Part shown: piece after piece, positions 54,126-63,714 of the stretch | Layout of the letters: the number at the start of each line of letters is the position of its first letter | Numbering within the stretch: the first letter of the stretch is position 1 | Assembly: GCA_012103505.1 (NCBI GenBank) | Contig: WLWP01000002.1 | Location: 186,001 to 250,000 of the forward strand | DNA: 64,000 nt | Source of the DNA: Pseudomonadales bacterium | Lineage (GTDB): Bacteria; Pseudomonadota; Gammaproteobacteria; Pseudomonadales; Azotimanducaceae | Direction of reading: 5' to 3' | Position numbers and translations under genes: made by a program | The notes under the pieces: model-generated | What the model was told of the DNA's origin: nothing | Database searches by the model: none | What the model saw: the letters and a program-made list of their open reading frames with translations, nothing else

Positions 54126-55331
54126 CTAGAAAGACGCCACGGGATCGAAGTACTCGACACAAACTTCTGTAACCGAGCGTTGCAAAGACTCGTGTACGCT
54201 CACCGGGAGCAGGCATAGCGCTTGCACGTCTTCGCGCCAATCCCACCGAAAGTGGGCAGGCGTCGGTCGGGCTGGAGTTCCTGGACTGACAACCCCTGCA
54301 TAAACATCGCCTAACGCGCGTGCCACGGTAAACGCCGCGTCTAACTGGCGCGTCGTCGATGTATGATGCAAAAATGCTTCATGAAACACGGAAAAGACAA
54401 GTTCGTGTGATGGCGGTAACTTCCCTCTTGTTGTCTCATCCAGCCCTTTCCCCCAGAACTCGGCCCAACCTCTTTCACTGACCTCCCCAAGGACCTCCTC
54501 TAGCTGCTTGTAGTAGGCCTTAGCTTCACGCAATCCAACACTAGTCAGATCAGTCAAGTCCTCTTGAGAAAGGAGGTGCAAATTCTGGAAATCCGCCAGG
54601 GTCATCTCACCATCAAAACCGTCAAGCGCCAATCGTTCGCTTTCTAACAAACCGCGGATACTAAGTTCTTTAACAGACATCGGCGCCACTACCCGCAAAA
54701 GTTCTCGCAACGCAGACCGATCATCATGTGCGTTTGCTTGCGCCATCGCAAAGCTCCATGGACGCAGACCAGAATGGACCATGCCGATAAACCATTGCTT
54801 GTCAATGCTCAGGCTGCTTTCGCCTAAGATACGACGAGCGTTGACCCCATACTCCAGTATTCGTCCTGCCATCTCCTCCTCTAAAACAACCGATCGCAGC
54901 AAGAGAACATTAACGGGATCAAAAAGGTTTGTTCGGTTATATCTCGGGCCAAGCAAATCAACTCGTCCAGGTTTTTCTTTACCAACTGGAGACAGTGACA
55001 TCAATCGCCAAAAATTCGCCCAGTAAGCTGGGTTGTTCGGAATACTCTGCCGGACTTTTTCCTTATTTGCTTGAGCGAACTCCAGACAACGCAGGTGCTG
55101 CGGTGCGGGTGCATCACATATCTCCATGACTTCGCTTAAGTAGATATCCCGCCGCTCTTGACCTGCCAAAAATGGTGGTGTGGCGTTGAAAGCAGCCAAA
55201 GCATCCCGGCCTTTGATCGTTGCTTCCAGGCTTGGCGGGTCGTAGTCGTCGCCCCAGCTGTCAAATGAAATCAGGGAAAGGAGAAGAAGTGTTAGGAGTG
55301 TCTTAATCAACCCGGTAGCCACGACCATCAT
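54126..55331 (-). CDS. Secreted protein of unknown function
   Basis: The protein has about 401 residues and an N-terminal signal-like helix ([19 protein letters not shown]). The mature part is helical, with cysteine pairs (EICDAPAP, HLRCLEF). I do not recognise the family. The frame continues to 55436, but that lies deep inside the SnoaL-like gene, so ATG 55331 (or TTG 55310, which overlaps that gene's stop) is preferred. It is third in the operon after DUF1080 and SnoaL genes and may work with them. Confidence 0.6.
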   Translation of the reverse strand: MMVVATGLIKTLLTLLLLSLISFDSWGDDYDPPSLEATIKGRDALAAFNATPPFLAGQERRDIYLSEVMEICDAPAPQHLRCLEFAQANKEKVRQSIPNNPAYWANFWRLMSLSPVGKEKPGRVDLLGPRYNRTNLFDPVNVLLLRSVVLEEEMAGRILEYGVNARRILGESSLSIDKQWFIGMVHSGLRPWSFAMAQANAHDDRSALRELLRVVAPMSVKELSIRGLLESERLALDGFDGEMTLADFQNLHLLSQEDLTDLTSVGLREAKAYYKQLEEVLGEVSERGWAEFWGKGLDETTRGKLPPSHELVFSVFHEAFLHHTSTTRQLDAAFTVARALGDVYAGVVSPGTPARPTPAHFRWDWREDVQALCLLPVSVHESLQRSVTEVCVEYFDPVASF

Positions 55332-55755
55332 AGTCGAAGTCGTGCAACTCTCTGTTTTTCGGATCTTGTAGATAGAAGTTATTGTGATAAGACCTGATCT
55401 CCGCGATTTTGCCTTCGCGAAAAATGTACCACTCACTGCCGCGCAAGATTTCTGGCTCTTCGTTCTGCTTTAGCGCAGAGCCGGGTACCCATTGCATACT
55501 CCACTCGATTACCGCTTCTGGTTCTTCGACGATGGCATGATCGAGTTGCCAATTTGCTTGAGTTTTGGGTGCAACCTTCGCCCAGTAATTTGCTAACGCC
55601 ATCGCGCCAACAACTGCGCTATGGTCGACAAAGTAGTGGACTATATCGTCTGTGAACGTAGAACAAAGTAGGTCAACATCGGCCGTGTTGCACCCTTCAT
55701 AGTAGGTCTTGATCGTCTCTATATAGGGGTGACCTGAAGTCTTAGGTCGGATCAA
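55303..55755 (-). CDS. SnoaL/NTF2-like protein
   Basis: The protein of 150 residues opens with [31 protein letters not shown] and has [16 protein letters not shown] and IEWSMQWV, the cone-shaped SnoaL-like fold of polyketide cyclases and limonene-epoxide hydrolase relatives. TTG 55755 overlaps the DUF1080 stop by four bases (TTGA); the frame could also start at TTG 55770. Catalytic role unknown. Confidence 0.78.
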   Translation of the reverse strand: MIRPKTSGHPYIETIKTYYEGCNTADVDLLCSTFTDDIVHYFVDHSAVVGAMALANYWAKVAPKTQANWQLDHAIVEEPEAVIEWSMQWVPGSALKQNEEPEILRGSEWYIFREGKIAEIRSYHNNFYLQDPKNRELHDFDYDGRGYRVD

Positions 55756-56519
55756 AGCTCTCGAACCCAAATGTTGCGGAAACGAACATCATTGCCATGA
55801 TCCTGTAGTCGGATAGGTGCTGCGCCATGTTGTTTATACAAAGGCCTACCAACAAATTCCGTAGTGCCTTCGACTGCAACGTGGTTTTGCACAAGTACGC
55901 CATTGTGCAATACGGTGACATAAGCCGGAGCGATCACACGACCACTCTGCGCAAAACGCGGCGCGGTAAACAAGATATCGTAACTCTGCCACTCTCCTGG
56001 ACCGCGAGAGGCGTTAACCAAAGGAATGTGTTGCTTGTAAATACTCGCGGCTTGGCCGTTGCTATACGTTCGATTCTGGTAGGAATCTAGAACTTGGACT
56101 TCATAACGGTCCATGAGAAAAACACCGCTGTTACCTCGTCCTTGGCTCTCACTCTCGACCTTGCTCGGACTCGCCCATTCGATATGCAACTGCAAGTCGG
56201 TGAATGAACGCTTTGTTTGTATATCACCTGTGCCTTTTGCAACCTGAACCGCGCCGTCTTGAACGAGCCAAGCAGCTTGGCCGCCATGAACAGATTCCCA
56301 ACTCGATAGATCAGCGCCGTCAAATAGAATAATCGCGTCCGATGGAGCACCCGCCCCAGCCTCGTCCGTACCTGGGACGACCACTTGCGGTTCGGGATCC
56401 CAGACTTCACTAACCTGGGCCCGAGCATAGTGCGCGGCACGCTCATCTGCCGTTGCCGCGAGCACATTCGGCGTTGCTGCACAAAGCAACGCGAGCAAGC
56501 TCAGCAATGCTAGACGCAT
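55752..56519 (-). CDS. Secreted DUF1080 protein (3-keto-disaccharide hydrolase-like)
   Basis: The 255-residue protein has a signal peptide ([19 protein letters not shown]). The mature part reads [14 protein letters not shown], then [45 protein letters not shown] and [11 protein letters not shown], the DUF1080/laminin-like jelly-roll. Related proteins hydrolyse 3-keto-sugars or bind glycans. It heads the three-gene operon. The substrate is likely a sugar-containing compound, an inference from family. Confidence 0.85.
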   Translation of the reverse strand: MRLALLSLLALLCAATPNVLAATADERAAHYARAQVSEVWDPEPQVVVPGTDEAGAGAPSDAIILFDGADLSSWESVHGGQAAWLVQDGAVQVAKGTGDIQTKRSFTDLQLHIEWASPSKVESESQGRGNSGVFLMDRYEVQVLDSYQNRTYSNGQAASIYKQHIPLVNASRGPGEWQSYDILFTAPRFAQSGRVIAPAYVTVLHNGVLVQNHVAVEGTTEFVGRPLYKQHGAAPIRLQDHGNDVRFRNIWVREL

Positions 56520-56532
56520 TTTGGGTTATCCC

Positions 56533-58272
56533 TTACTTCTTCGAAAAGACGAAGTTCTCACTCATCTTTTCTCGCACCGCACCCTGATGGTTGAAGTAGG
56601 TTTTAAATCCGCCGTTGTAGTTCCCGTCCTGGCGCCGGTTGGACTCACCTTCAAAATTGTAATACCCAGGAGTGCACTCTGCATTACGGTTTGTTTTACC
56701 ACGGTGATCGATGACTTCTTGCACCCACCACTCCTCAGCTTCCGGCGTCGGATCTAGACTGTGATAGCCATTCTTGCGCACATAGTCGATGCATTCCGCA
56801 ATATGGTCACCTTGAGTCTGCAACATATCCGTGAGGTTAAATTGGAAACTCGCCTGATAGCCACCCATGATAAACATGTTTGGATAGCCCTGTGTGTGGA
56901 TGCCCAACAAGGTTCGTACGCCTTCATCATATTTATCGTTGAGTTCAACCCCATCCTTACCAACGATTTCGTTGTAGATACCAGTCTTCTGTACTTCGAA
57001 CCCAGTCGCATAGATTAGGACGTCAAGCTCATACTCTTTGCCTTCGAATAACGGTCCCTTCGGTCCTATCTCGGTAATGCCCTCCCCGTGTGTATCGACC
57101 AATGTGACATTTGGCTGGTTAAAGCTCGGTAAGTACTCGTTGTGGAAACAAGGTCGTTTACACATAAACATGTACCAAGGCTTAAGCGCATCAGCAGTAG
57201 CCTTGTCTTTGACAGTTTTGTCGATGCGCTTGTGTATACGCATCATGTAGTCAATGTTGGCGTTCTCTTGTTTTTGAATTTTCTCCTGACGCGATATTGC
57301 CCCCATCTTAGCTTTCTCATCAGGCGAGGGCTCAGACATAGCAAGCACTCGCTCGCGTCGTTTAGCCTGCCAACCTGGCTCGAGCTTGCGCGCCCAGTTG
57401 GGGTCAGTTGGCCAGTCGTCACGGATGTCGATTGAACTCGGCGTGCGCTGGAAGACATAAAGATGCTTAGCTGTCTTGGCAAGTTCTGGAACTGCTTGAA
57501 CCGCGCTTGCACCCGTGCCAATAATTCCTACGACCTTGTCATCGAGATTTTCAAGCTTGTTGCCGGTGTACTCATAGTCCCAGCGAGACGTATGAAAGGA
57601 ATACCCACCAAACTGCTCCATACCATTGATTTTGGAGAGCTTGGGCTTTGACAATGTGCCGTTTGCACAAATCACAAACTGCGCCTTCATCTGATCACCG
57701 CGATCAGTGCCTACATGCCAGAGTTGTTCTTCTTCATTCCAAATCGTCGAGGTGACAGTTGTCTGAAAAACTGCAAGATCATAAAGATCATACTTCTTAG
57801 CAATAGCCTGACAGTGACCAAGAATTTCTGGTCCTCTGGAATAGTGATTGACCGGCACATAATCCATCTCATCAAGCAGCGGCAAATAGTCGTAACCAAC
57901 GACATCGCATGCAACGCCAGGATAACGGTTCCAATACCACGTCCCGCCAACGTCACCACCGCGTTCGACGATACGGATGCTCTCTACACCTTTTTCTCGC
58001 AGTCGCGCCGACGTCAGCAGCGCGGAAAAACCGCCGCCGATAAACAAGACTTCTACTGAATCGTTGATCGCATCACGAGGTTCGACGTCTCCTGTGTGGG
58101 GATCAACCGCATATTTTGCTAAGTCCCCAGAAAGATCCGATGTGAACTGCTCCGTACCTTCCGGTCGATAGGACAATCGGAGATCTCGTTCTTCAGCGAA
58201 CTTCTTCTTGATGTCGTCATAGTATTCTTGTGGTTTTCGCTCACGCTTCGGTCTGCTTTCACTCTCTGCCAT
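56533..58272 (-). CDS. Flavin-containing monooxygenase, Baeyer-Villiger type
   Basis: The 579-residue protein has an FAD motif (FIGGGFSALLTSARL), the Baeyer-Villiger fingerprint (FGGYSFHTSRWDYEY, an FxGxxxHxxxW/D form), an NADPH motif (GIIGTGASAVQAVPELA) and ATGFEVQKTG. It inserts oxygen next to a ketone or oxygenates a soft nucleophile with NADPH and O2. An N-terminal extension of about 70 residues resembles those of phenylacetone/cyclohexanone monooxygenase relatives. It lies 13 bases from the divergent DUF1080 start region on the same strand. Substrate unknown. Confidence 0.9.
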   Translation of the reverse strand: MAESESRPKRERKPQEYYDDIKKKFAEERDLRLSYRPEGTEQFTSDLSGDLAKYAVDPHTGDVEPRDAINDSVEVLFIGGGFSALLTSARLREKGVESIRIVERGGDVGGTWYWNRYPGVACDVVGYDYLPLLDEMDYVPVNHYSRGPEILGHCQAIAKKYDLYDLAVFQTTVTSTIWNEEEQLWHVGTDRGDQMKAQFVICANGTLSKPKLSKINGMEQFGGYSFHTSRWDYEYTGNKLENLDDKVVGIIGTGASAVQAVPELAKTAKHLYVFQRTPSSIDIRDDWPTDPNWARKLEPGWQAKRRERVLAMSEPSPDEKAKMGAISRQEKIQKQENANIDYMMRIHKRIDKTVKDKATADALKPWYMFMCKRPCFHNEYLPSFNQPNVTLVDTHGEGITEIGPKGPLFEGKEYELDVLIYATGFEVQKTGIYNEIVGKDGVELNDKYDEGVRTLLGIHTQGYPNMFIMGGYQASFQFNLTDMLQTQGDHIAECIDYVRKNGYHSLDPTPEAEEWWVQEVIDHRGKTNRNAECTPGYYNFEGESNRRQDGNYNGGFKTYFNHQGAVREKMSENFVFSKK

Positions 58273-58341
58273 CTATCCCCCTAAAACACATACAAACTGC
58301 CAAATCGAACCAAGTATGTTAGCAAATAATGCCGAGCTCAG

Positions 58342-59175
58342 TCATTCGTCCCCAAGTTCAGCGTTGAGCTCACCTACGCGCAGCTCCCCCTCTCTCGTTT
58401 GCCCGCCCAACTGCATGAACTTCTGCATATTCCGCTGCGCCCCCGGTGCTCGCAGAGTACGTTGAAAAAGATAGGCTTCCTCGACGAGTCCTTCAGCGAG
58501 CGGCCGCTCCGCTGCATTCACCGACGCTTTAGCCAATCTGACTGCTTCCGGCGGAAAACTGGCTATGCGCTTAGCTAAGCTCGAGACCCAACCGTCAATC
58601 TCATCCGCCGCGAAGATGCGATTTAAATATCCCCACCGCTCAGCAGTTTCTGCATCCAAGTCGTCACCCCCAAGCACAATCTCCATTGCTCGGCCGCGCC
58701 CGACCAGGCGAGGTAGTCGTTGCGTACCCGTGCCACCCGGCAAAATACCAAGTGGGACTTCCATCTGATTGACCTTGGTTTTACCGATGACACCAAAACG
58801 CATATCCATACTGGAGACAAACTCGCTACCGCCACCACCAACACGACCTTCTATCTGCGCGATGGTTGCTTTGTCCATCGTTCGTACTCTTTCGCACATC
58901 GCGTGAAAAGGACTTAGCTCGTCATCACGCTCAGCAGGCTGATCGATCGGGAACGTCAGAATCGCTTCAACATCAAAGTGTGCCAGGAAAAAGTCCGGGT
59001 CCGCGCTCTTGAAAACGACAACCGTTAAACTCGAATCTCGCTTCAACTCTATCGTCAGTTCAGACAACTCGCCGTAGAGTTGCGGCGTAATAATGTTGAT
59101 CGGCGGATTGCTAATCGTCACCGTCGCCAGCCGTCCCTCGACCGCCACATCAATCAAATCGTAGTCATAAGCCAT
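58342..59175 (-). CDS. Enoyl-CoA hydratase/isomerase family protein
   Basis: The 277-residue crotonase-fold protein shows VTISNPPINIITPQLY, IEGRVGGGGSEFVSSMDMRFG (oxyanion region) and GILPGGTGTQRLPRLVGRGRAMEI. The glutamate expected in the second acid position is present in LVLECVP-like relatives but not clear here, so reaction type is uncertain: hydratase, isomerase or another crotonase reaction. It follows the monooxygenase gene on the same strand. Confidence 0.85.
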   Translation of the reverse strand: MAYDYDLIDVAVEGRLATVTISNPPINIITPQLYGELSELTIELKRDSSLTVVVFKSADPDFFLAHFDVEAILTFPIDQPAERDDELSPFHAMCERVRTMDKATIAQIEGRVGGGGSEFVSSMDMRFGVIGKTKVNQMEVPLGILPGGTGTQRLPRLVGRGRAMEIVLGGDDLDAETAERWGYLNRIFAADEIDGWVSSLAKRIASFPPEAVRLAKASVNAAERPLAEGLVEEAYLFQRTLRAPGAQRNMQKFMQLGGQTREGELRVGELNAELGDE

Positions 59176-59209
59176 CGTTCTCTCCCAATTTTTCTACTGA
59201 TCCATTTAC

Positions 59210-59392
59210 CTAGTTTAGGGCCTTGTTGTCTACTCCCTCTCTCATTGCCAGGTAACCGAGTCCGTGCACTGTACGCTCATCCGCACTCACTCGAAAATCA
59301 CAAGGGACTTGGCTTTCCTCAAGTATCCGGGCAAGTTCCTGGGCCCGCTGCGCGTGCCAATCCCGTCCATCACCCACCTCACCTCTGCACAC
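59210..59392 (-). CDS. Possible small protein, low confidence
   Basis: The 59176-59501 gap has no clear gene. A 60-codon minus-strand frame from GTG 59392 reads WHAQRAQELARILEES and DFRVSADERTVHGLGYLAMREG, protein-like in composition. No strong ribosome site precedes it, and I recognise no family. It ends 34 bases upstream of the enoyl-CoA hydratase start, so it could be a short co-transcribed gene or chance. The rest of the gap (59393-59501) holds nothing I can support. Confidence 0.3.
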   Translation of the reverse strand: MCRGEVGDGRDWHAQRAQELARILEESQVPCDFRVSADERTVHGLGYLAMREGVDNKALN

Positions 59393-59501
59393 CCGATCTT
59401 GCAGTGTTTCTGATCGGGCTGGGTATCGAGATCGGGCATCGTGCGCTTGATGTCACAGTCTCGGCAGGCATACTGATGTCTTACTTGGCAGTACAAGATC
59501 T

Positions 59502-60767
59502 ATGTCCGAAATAACAATCACAAATCGAGAACGCACCTATACCTTGTTCCTGCTAGTGACAGTATTCACCTCAAGTCACGTCGATCGCCAAATTGTGGCT
59601 ATCTTGCAAGAGCCGATCAAACAAGCTTTCGCGATCAGCGATACCCAGCTTGGTCTCCTCACAGGCGTTATGTTTGCCTTCTTTTATGCAACGTTAGGCA
59701 TGCCCATGGCGATGTGGGCAGACCGGCGCAATCGTCGCAACCTTATTACCTTTTCCATCACAGTTTGGAGCGCGATGACTGCCCTGTGCGGTGCCGCACT
59801 CCAGTTTTGGCAACTGCTCATTGCACGTATTGGTGTCGGTGTTGGCGAAGCCGGTAGTAATCCACCGTCACATTCGATCATCTCAGACCTGTACGGGCCG
59901 AACGAACGCGCTACGGCGATGGCGATTTTCGGGTTGGGCGTCAATTTCGGTGTCATGCTTGGTTATCTTATCGGTGGCTGGGTCAACGAATGGCTCGGTT
60001 GGCGCTGGGCTTTTGTGGTCGCAGGAGCGCCTGGTCTTTTAATTGCCCTTTTGGTTCGCCTAACCATGGTTGAGCCACCACGGGGTTATGCGGATGGTAT
60101 TACTGATCGCCCTCCACCCCCGCCCTTCTGGACAGTGGTGGCGACCATGTGGCGAAACTCCACTCTCCGACATCTACTATCTGCAAACATCCTCATCTCA
60201 TTCGCAGGCTATGCAGGCATTGCGTGGGCGCCAGTCTACTTCCAGCGTGTCCACGAGATGAGTACGGGTGAATCCGGCACTTGGCTCGCCATTATGATCG
60301 GCATCGGGGGCGGTTTAGGGACATTTGGTGCCGGATATTTCGCAGACAAACTCGGCAAGAACAATGAAGGCTGGCGCGCCTGGGTTGTTACCGCGGTAAC
60401 CTTAATCTACATCCGCATGGCTATCCTAAGCTTCTTGGCCGAGGACAAATTTGCTGCTCTCTTCTGGTTCGCTGGACCTGCCTTTCTCGGCGGTGCATAC
60501 ATCGGTACAAATTTCGCAATACTGCAATCACAGCTTGGCGTAGAAATGCGATCTGTCGGAGCGGCCATCAACCTCTTCCTGCTAAACATTGTTGGTTTGG
60601 GTCTCGGTCCTCTGACAGTTGGAATCATTAGCGATTGGATGACACCGACCGCTGGCATAGACTCCGTTCGCTATGGGTTGTTATTCACAGTCCTCATTAT
60701 GGCTTGGGGCGCAATACATCAATTTAGAGTCGGCCAGTTACTTAGACGTGCTGCCGGTCAAAGCTAG
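59502..60767 (+). CDS. MFS transporter (spinster-like)
   Basis: The 421-residue protein has about twelve helices, with VFTSSHVDRQIVAILQEPIKQAF, LGMPMAMWADRRNRRNL (signature loop 2-3) and GVGEAGSNPPSHSIISDLYGPNERATAM. It is a Spns-like member, often linked to organic anion or lipid export. The stop is 13 bases from the M20 gene, so they likely share an operon. Substrate unknown. Confidence 0.88.
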   Translation: MSEITITNRERTYTLFLLVTVFTSSHVDRQIVAILQEPIKQAFAISDTQLGLLTGVMFAFFYATLGMPMAMWADRRNRRNLITFSITVWSAMTALCGAALQFWQLLIARIGVGVGEAGSNPPSHSIISDLYGPNERATAMAIFGLGVNFGVMLGYLIGGWVNEWLGWRWAFVVAGAPGLLIALLVRLTMVEPPRGYADGITDRPPPPPFWTVVATMWRNSTLRHLLSANILISFAGYAGIAWAPVYFQRVHEMSTGESGTWLAIMIGIGGGLGTFGAGYFADKLGKNNEGWRAWVVTAVTLIYIRMAILSFLAEDKFAALFWFAGPAFLGGAYIGTNFAILQSQLGVEMRSVGAAINLFLLNIVGLGLGPLTVGIISDWMTPTAGIDSVRYGLLFTVLIMAWGAIHQFRVGQLLRRAAGQS

Positions 60768-60779
60768 GGGAAGATAACA

Positions 60780-61973
60780 TTGTCATCAGCAATATATGAT
60801 CAGATAAATGCTCGTGTAGATGAACTTGCGGACGAGCTCATCCAAGCTTCGCACGAAATTCATGCGAAACCAGAGCTTGCCTTCAAAGAGTACTTCGCCT
60901 GCGAAACGCTTACTGGAGTCCTGCGCAAGCACGACCTCGAGGTTGAAACAGGGGTCTTCACGCTTGAGACCGCCTTTGAAACTCAGATACAGGGTTCTGC
61001 AGCTGGACCTACTGCAGCGATCCTGGCCGAGTACGACGCGCTTCCTGGCATAGGCCACGCTTGCGGACACAACATCATCGCAACAACTGCTCTCGGTGCG
61101 ACACTCGGTTTGCAAGCAGTTGCATCACAACTTCCCGGTCAGATTCGACTGCTGGGCACGCCAGCAGAAGAGAAAGGCGGCGGCAAGGAGCTCATGGCAC
61201 GGGCCGGCGCGTTTGATGGTGTCGATGCAGCGCTCATGATCCACCCAGCCGGAGTCAACCTTGCCTCGATGCCTAGCATTTGTGTCGCCGAAGTTGAGGT
61301 GATTTACCATGGACGTTCCGCCCATGCCTCAGCCATGCCACACAAGGGCATCAACGCGTTGGATGGATTGTTACTAGCCTATCAAGCGATTTCAAACCTT
61401 CGCCAACACATCCGATCCACCGAGAGAATACACGGCATCATTACAGAGGGTGGTGCGGCGCCAAATATTGTCCCCGACCGAACAGCCGGACAATTCTATG
61501 TACGCGCAGCCGACGAAAAAGATCTAGCCAAACTTAAACCACGTGTGCAGGCTTGTTTTGAAGCTGGCAGCAAGGGTTCAGGATGCGAGGTAGAGGTGAA
61601 CTGGGCTGGCGTAGATTATCTCGACCTCAATACAAATTGGCCGCTAGCTGACCAATTTCAGATGCACGCCGAGTCTCTTGGCCGCGAGTTCGTACCTTAT
61701 GAGCAAGCCCTGAGATTTGGAGCAGGCAGCACAGATATGGGTAACGTCAGCCATCGAGTGCCGTCTATACACCCGATGCTCGCCGTCGCTCCACCCAATG
61801 TCGTCATCCACAATCCCGAATTTGCCAAGTGGGCAGGCTCCGAAGAAGGCGACAAAGCAGTGCTCGACGGGGCAAAGGCGCTTGCTTTGACCACAGCAGA
61901 CTATCTGCTTTCGCCTGCCCTGCAAGATCAGGCGCGCAATGCTTACGATGTTTCCAAGGGGCTAACCGCCTGA
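60780..61973 (+). CDS. M20-family amidohydrolase/peptidase (AbgB-like)
   Basis: The 397-residue protein has the M20 metal motif EYDALPGIGHACGHNIIATTALGA, the catalytic glutamate in GTPAEEKGGGK and later metal ligands (HPAGVNLASM, HRVPSIHPML). The fold includes a dimer domain near HGRSAHASAMPHKG. The family removes acyl or peptide groups, AbgB acting on p-aminobenzoyl-glutamate. TTG 60780 has AGGGGAAG upstream. It is flanked by MFS and ChaC genes in one run. Confidence 0.9.
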   Translation: MSSAIYDQINARVDELADELIQASHEIHAKPELAFKEYFACETLTGVLRKHDLEVETGVFTLETAFETQIQGSAAGPTAAILAEYDALPGIGHACGHNIIATTALGATLGLQAVASQLPGQIRLLGTPAEEKGGGKELMARAGAFDGVDAALMIHPAGVNLASMPSICVAEVEVIYHGRSAHASAMPHKGINALDGLLLAYQAISNLRQHIRSTERIHGIITEGGAAPNIVPDRTAGQFYVRAADEKDLAKLKPRVQACFEAGSKGSGCEVEVNWAGVDYLDLNTNWPLADQFQMHAESLGREFVPYEQALRFGAGSTDMGNVSHRVPSIHPMLAVAPPNVVIHNPEFAKWAGSEEGDKAVLDGAKALALTTADYLLSPALQDQARNAYDVSKGLTA

Positions 61974-61996
61974 TAACCCCAGTTCATTCAACTTGG

Positions 61997-62515
61997 GTGT
62001 TTGGCTATGGGTCGCTAATCTGGCGACCTGATTTCCCCTACCTAGAACGCCAGCTAGCATCGATTGATGGCTTCGCACGTCGTTTCTGGCAGGGCTCTCA
62101 TGATCATCGCGGCACACCTGATGCGCCCGGCCGTGTCGTGACTTTAGTGCACGAACCAAGCGGAGCGTGCACAGGTATGGCATATCGATTGGACGATGAG
62201 ATCGTGCAAAGCACGTTTGAACAGCTGGACCACCGCGAAAAAAATGGCTACGAACGTCACGAAGTGCTTCTTCAGTTTGCAAACCAGAGCGAGGCAACCG
62301 GCCTTGTCTATATTGCCGCAGAGGGCAACTTTGCCTACGCGGGGGAGTCTCACCCCGATGAAATCGCACAGATCATCGCGATGTCGCATGGACCCAGTGG
62401 CGCAAATCAAGAATACTTGTACGAATTGGCTGCTGCTTTGCGTAAGTTGGGAATCGAGGACCGACACGTCTTCGACTTAGAGGTGCGCGTTCGCAAGCTG
62501 GCGACTCGGGACTGA
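61997..62515 (+). CDS. chaC: Gamma-glutamylcyclotransferase, ChaC type
   Basis: ChaC enzymes split glutathione to Cys-Gly and 5-oxoproline. The protein of about 172 residues is strikingly like the short ChaC2 form: VFGYGSLIWRPDFPY, RRFWQGSHDHRGTPDAPGR and the catalytic glutamate in QLDHREKNGYERH, then GPSGANQEYLYELA. GTG 61997 is the first standard start; CTG 61970, which overlaps the M20 stop and follows AAGGGG, would add nine residues. The frame to 61829 is ruled out by the M20 gene. Confidence 0.9.
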   Translation: MFGYGSLIWRPDFPYLERQLASIDGFARRFWQGSHDHRGTPDAPGRVVTLVHEPSGACTGMAYRLDDEIVQSTFEQLDHREKNGYERHEVLLQFANQSEATGLVYIAAEGNFAYAGESHPDEIAQIIAMSHGPSGANQEYLYELAAALRKLGIEDRHVFDLEVRVRKLATRD

Positions 62516-62525
62516 GGAGTAAACA

Positions 62526-63707
62526 TTGGATATATCATTTAGCACCGAACACGAAGCTTTTCGCGAGGAAGTTCGCGAATTTCTAGAACTCAGTCTTACC
62601 GATGAGTTACGTCAAGCAAGTGAATTCTGCCCAGGCATTTTTCTGGACTACGAATACAACATGGCTTGGCACAAAGTTCTTTACGAAAAAGGCTGGGTCG
62701 CGCCCTCATGGCCGAAAGAATACGGCGGCACAGGGTGGGATCTAACCCAACGCTATATCTGGACCACAGAAACCATGCTTGCGGATGCGCCTTCCACGGC
62801 ACCTATGGGTTTAGGCATGTGCGGCCCCATGCTCATCGGTCACGGCACAGACGAACAGAAGTCATTCTTTCTACCACGCATACTTTCGGGTGAAGACTAT
62901 TGGTGTCAGGGTTATTCAGAGCCGATCTCTGGATCAGATTTGGCCTCCCTGAAGCTAAAGGCATCGAGCGACGGCGATGATCTCGTCCTCAACGGCTCAA
63001 AGATTTGGACGACTCATGCTCATTTTGCCAACCGCATGTTTCTACTCGTACGAACCGACGACACTGGCGCACCGCAAACAGGCATCACCTTTCTCTTATT
63101 GGAGATGGATACCCCTGGGATCACTGTCGAGCCTATTGTGTTCGCTTCGAGCACTCACGAGGTGAACCAAGTTTTCTTTGACAACGTTCGAGTGCCTAAG
63201 CAGAACATCGTTGGTACAGAAAACGAAGGCTGGACTGTTGCTAAGTACCTTCTCGAATTCGAACGCGGTGGTGGCGGTTCGGCTCGCTATCAGGTCGCGC
63301 TACGACGATTGCGTGACTTTGTTACTGAGTTTCTAGGCAACGATTCAGACCTCGCGACAAAGATCGACGAAACCCAGGTTAAGGTCGAAGCCATCCAGTA
63401 CTTAGAGTTTCGCATCATGGCTGAGATCTCCAAAGGCGGCAGCCCAGGACCAGAGTCTTCGATCATGAAAAATCTTGGCGCTGACCTGGGTCAATACGTT
63501 TCCGAGCTCATGGTCGAAGCCCTGGGTGCTTACGCCGCTATCCACCAACCCGACGCTCGAGTGCCTGGTAGTCCTATACCGGTGATTGGTCCTACGTCCG
63601 CCGCGACAGCGTTCTCCCGCTATTTCAATCTGCGGGCTTCCTCCATTGCAGGTGGTACAAACGAGGTGCAAAAGAACATAGTTGCCAAACTAGTTCTGGG
63701 CCTTTGA
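62526..63707 (+). CDS. Acyl-CoA dehydrogenase family protein
   Basis: The 393-residue FAD enzyme begins ISFSTEHEAFREEVREFLE and has GYSEPISGSDLASLKLKA, GSKIWTTHAHFANRMFLLVRT, the C-terminal RASSIAGGTNEVQKNIVAKLVL and FERGGGGSARYQVALRRL. It oxidises an acyl-CoA to the enoyl-CoA. TTG 62526 has GAGGAG upstream. It follows the ChaC gene by 10 bases. The chain length of the substrate is not evident. Confidence 0.92.
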   Translation: MDISFSTEHEAFREEVREFLELSLTDELRQASEFCPGIFLDYEYNMAWHKVLYEKGWVAPSWPKEYGGTGWDLTQRYIWTTETMLADAPSTAPMGLGMCGPMLIGHGTDEQKSFFLPRILSGEDYWCQGYSEPISGSDLASLKLKASSDGDDLVLNGSKIWTTHAHFANRMFLLVRTDDTGAPQTGITFLLLEMDTPGITVEPIVFASSTHEVNQVFFDNVRVPKQNIVGTENEGWTVAKYLLEFERGGGGSARYQVALRRLRDFVTEFLGNDSDLATKIDETQVKVEAIQYLEFRIMAEISKGGSPGPESSIMKNLGADLGQYVSELMVEALGAYAAIHQPDARVPGSPIPVIGPTSAATAFSRYFNLRASSIAGGTNEVQKNIVAKLVLGL

Positions 63708-63714
63708 CTAACCC

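Noticed and set aside
54126-55436. Full-length frame to 55436
   Set aside because: Its first 100 bases lie inside the SnoaL-like gene; the signal peptide starts near 55310-55331.
59080-59514. 144-codon plus-strand frame
   Set aside because: Half of it is antisense to the enoyl-CoA hydratase start and the remainder shows no family features or ribosome site.
61829-61996. N-terminal extension of ChaC
   Set aside because: It is an out-of-frame reading of the M20 gene and not needed for the ChaC fold.
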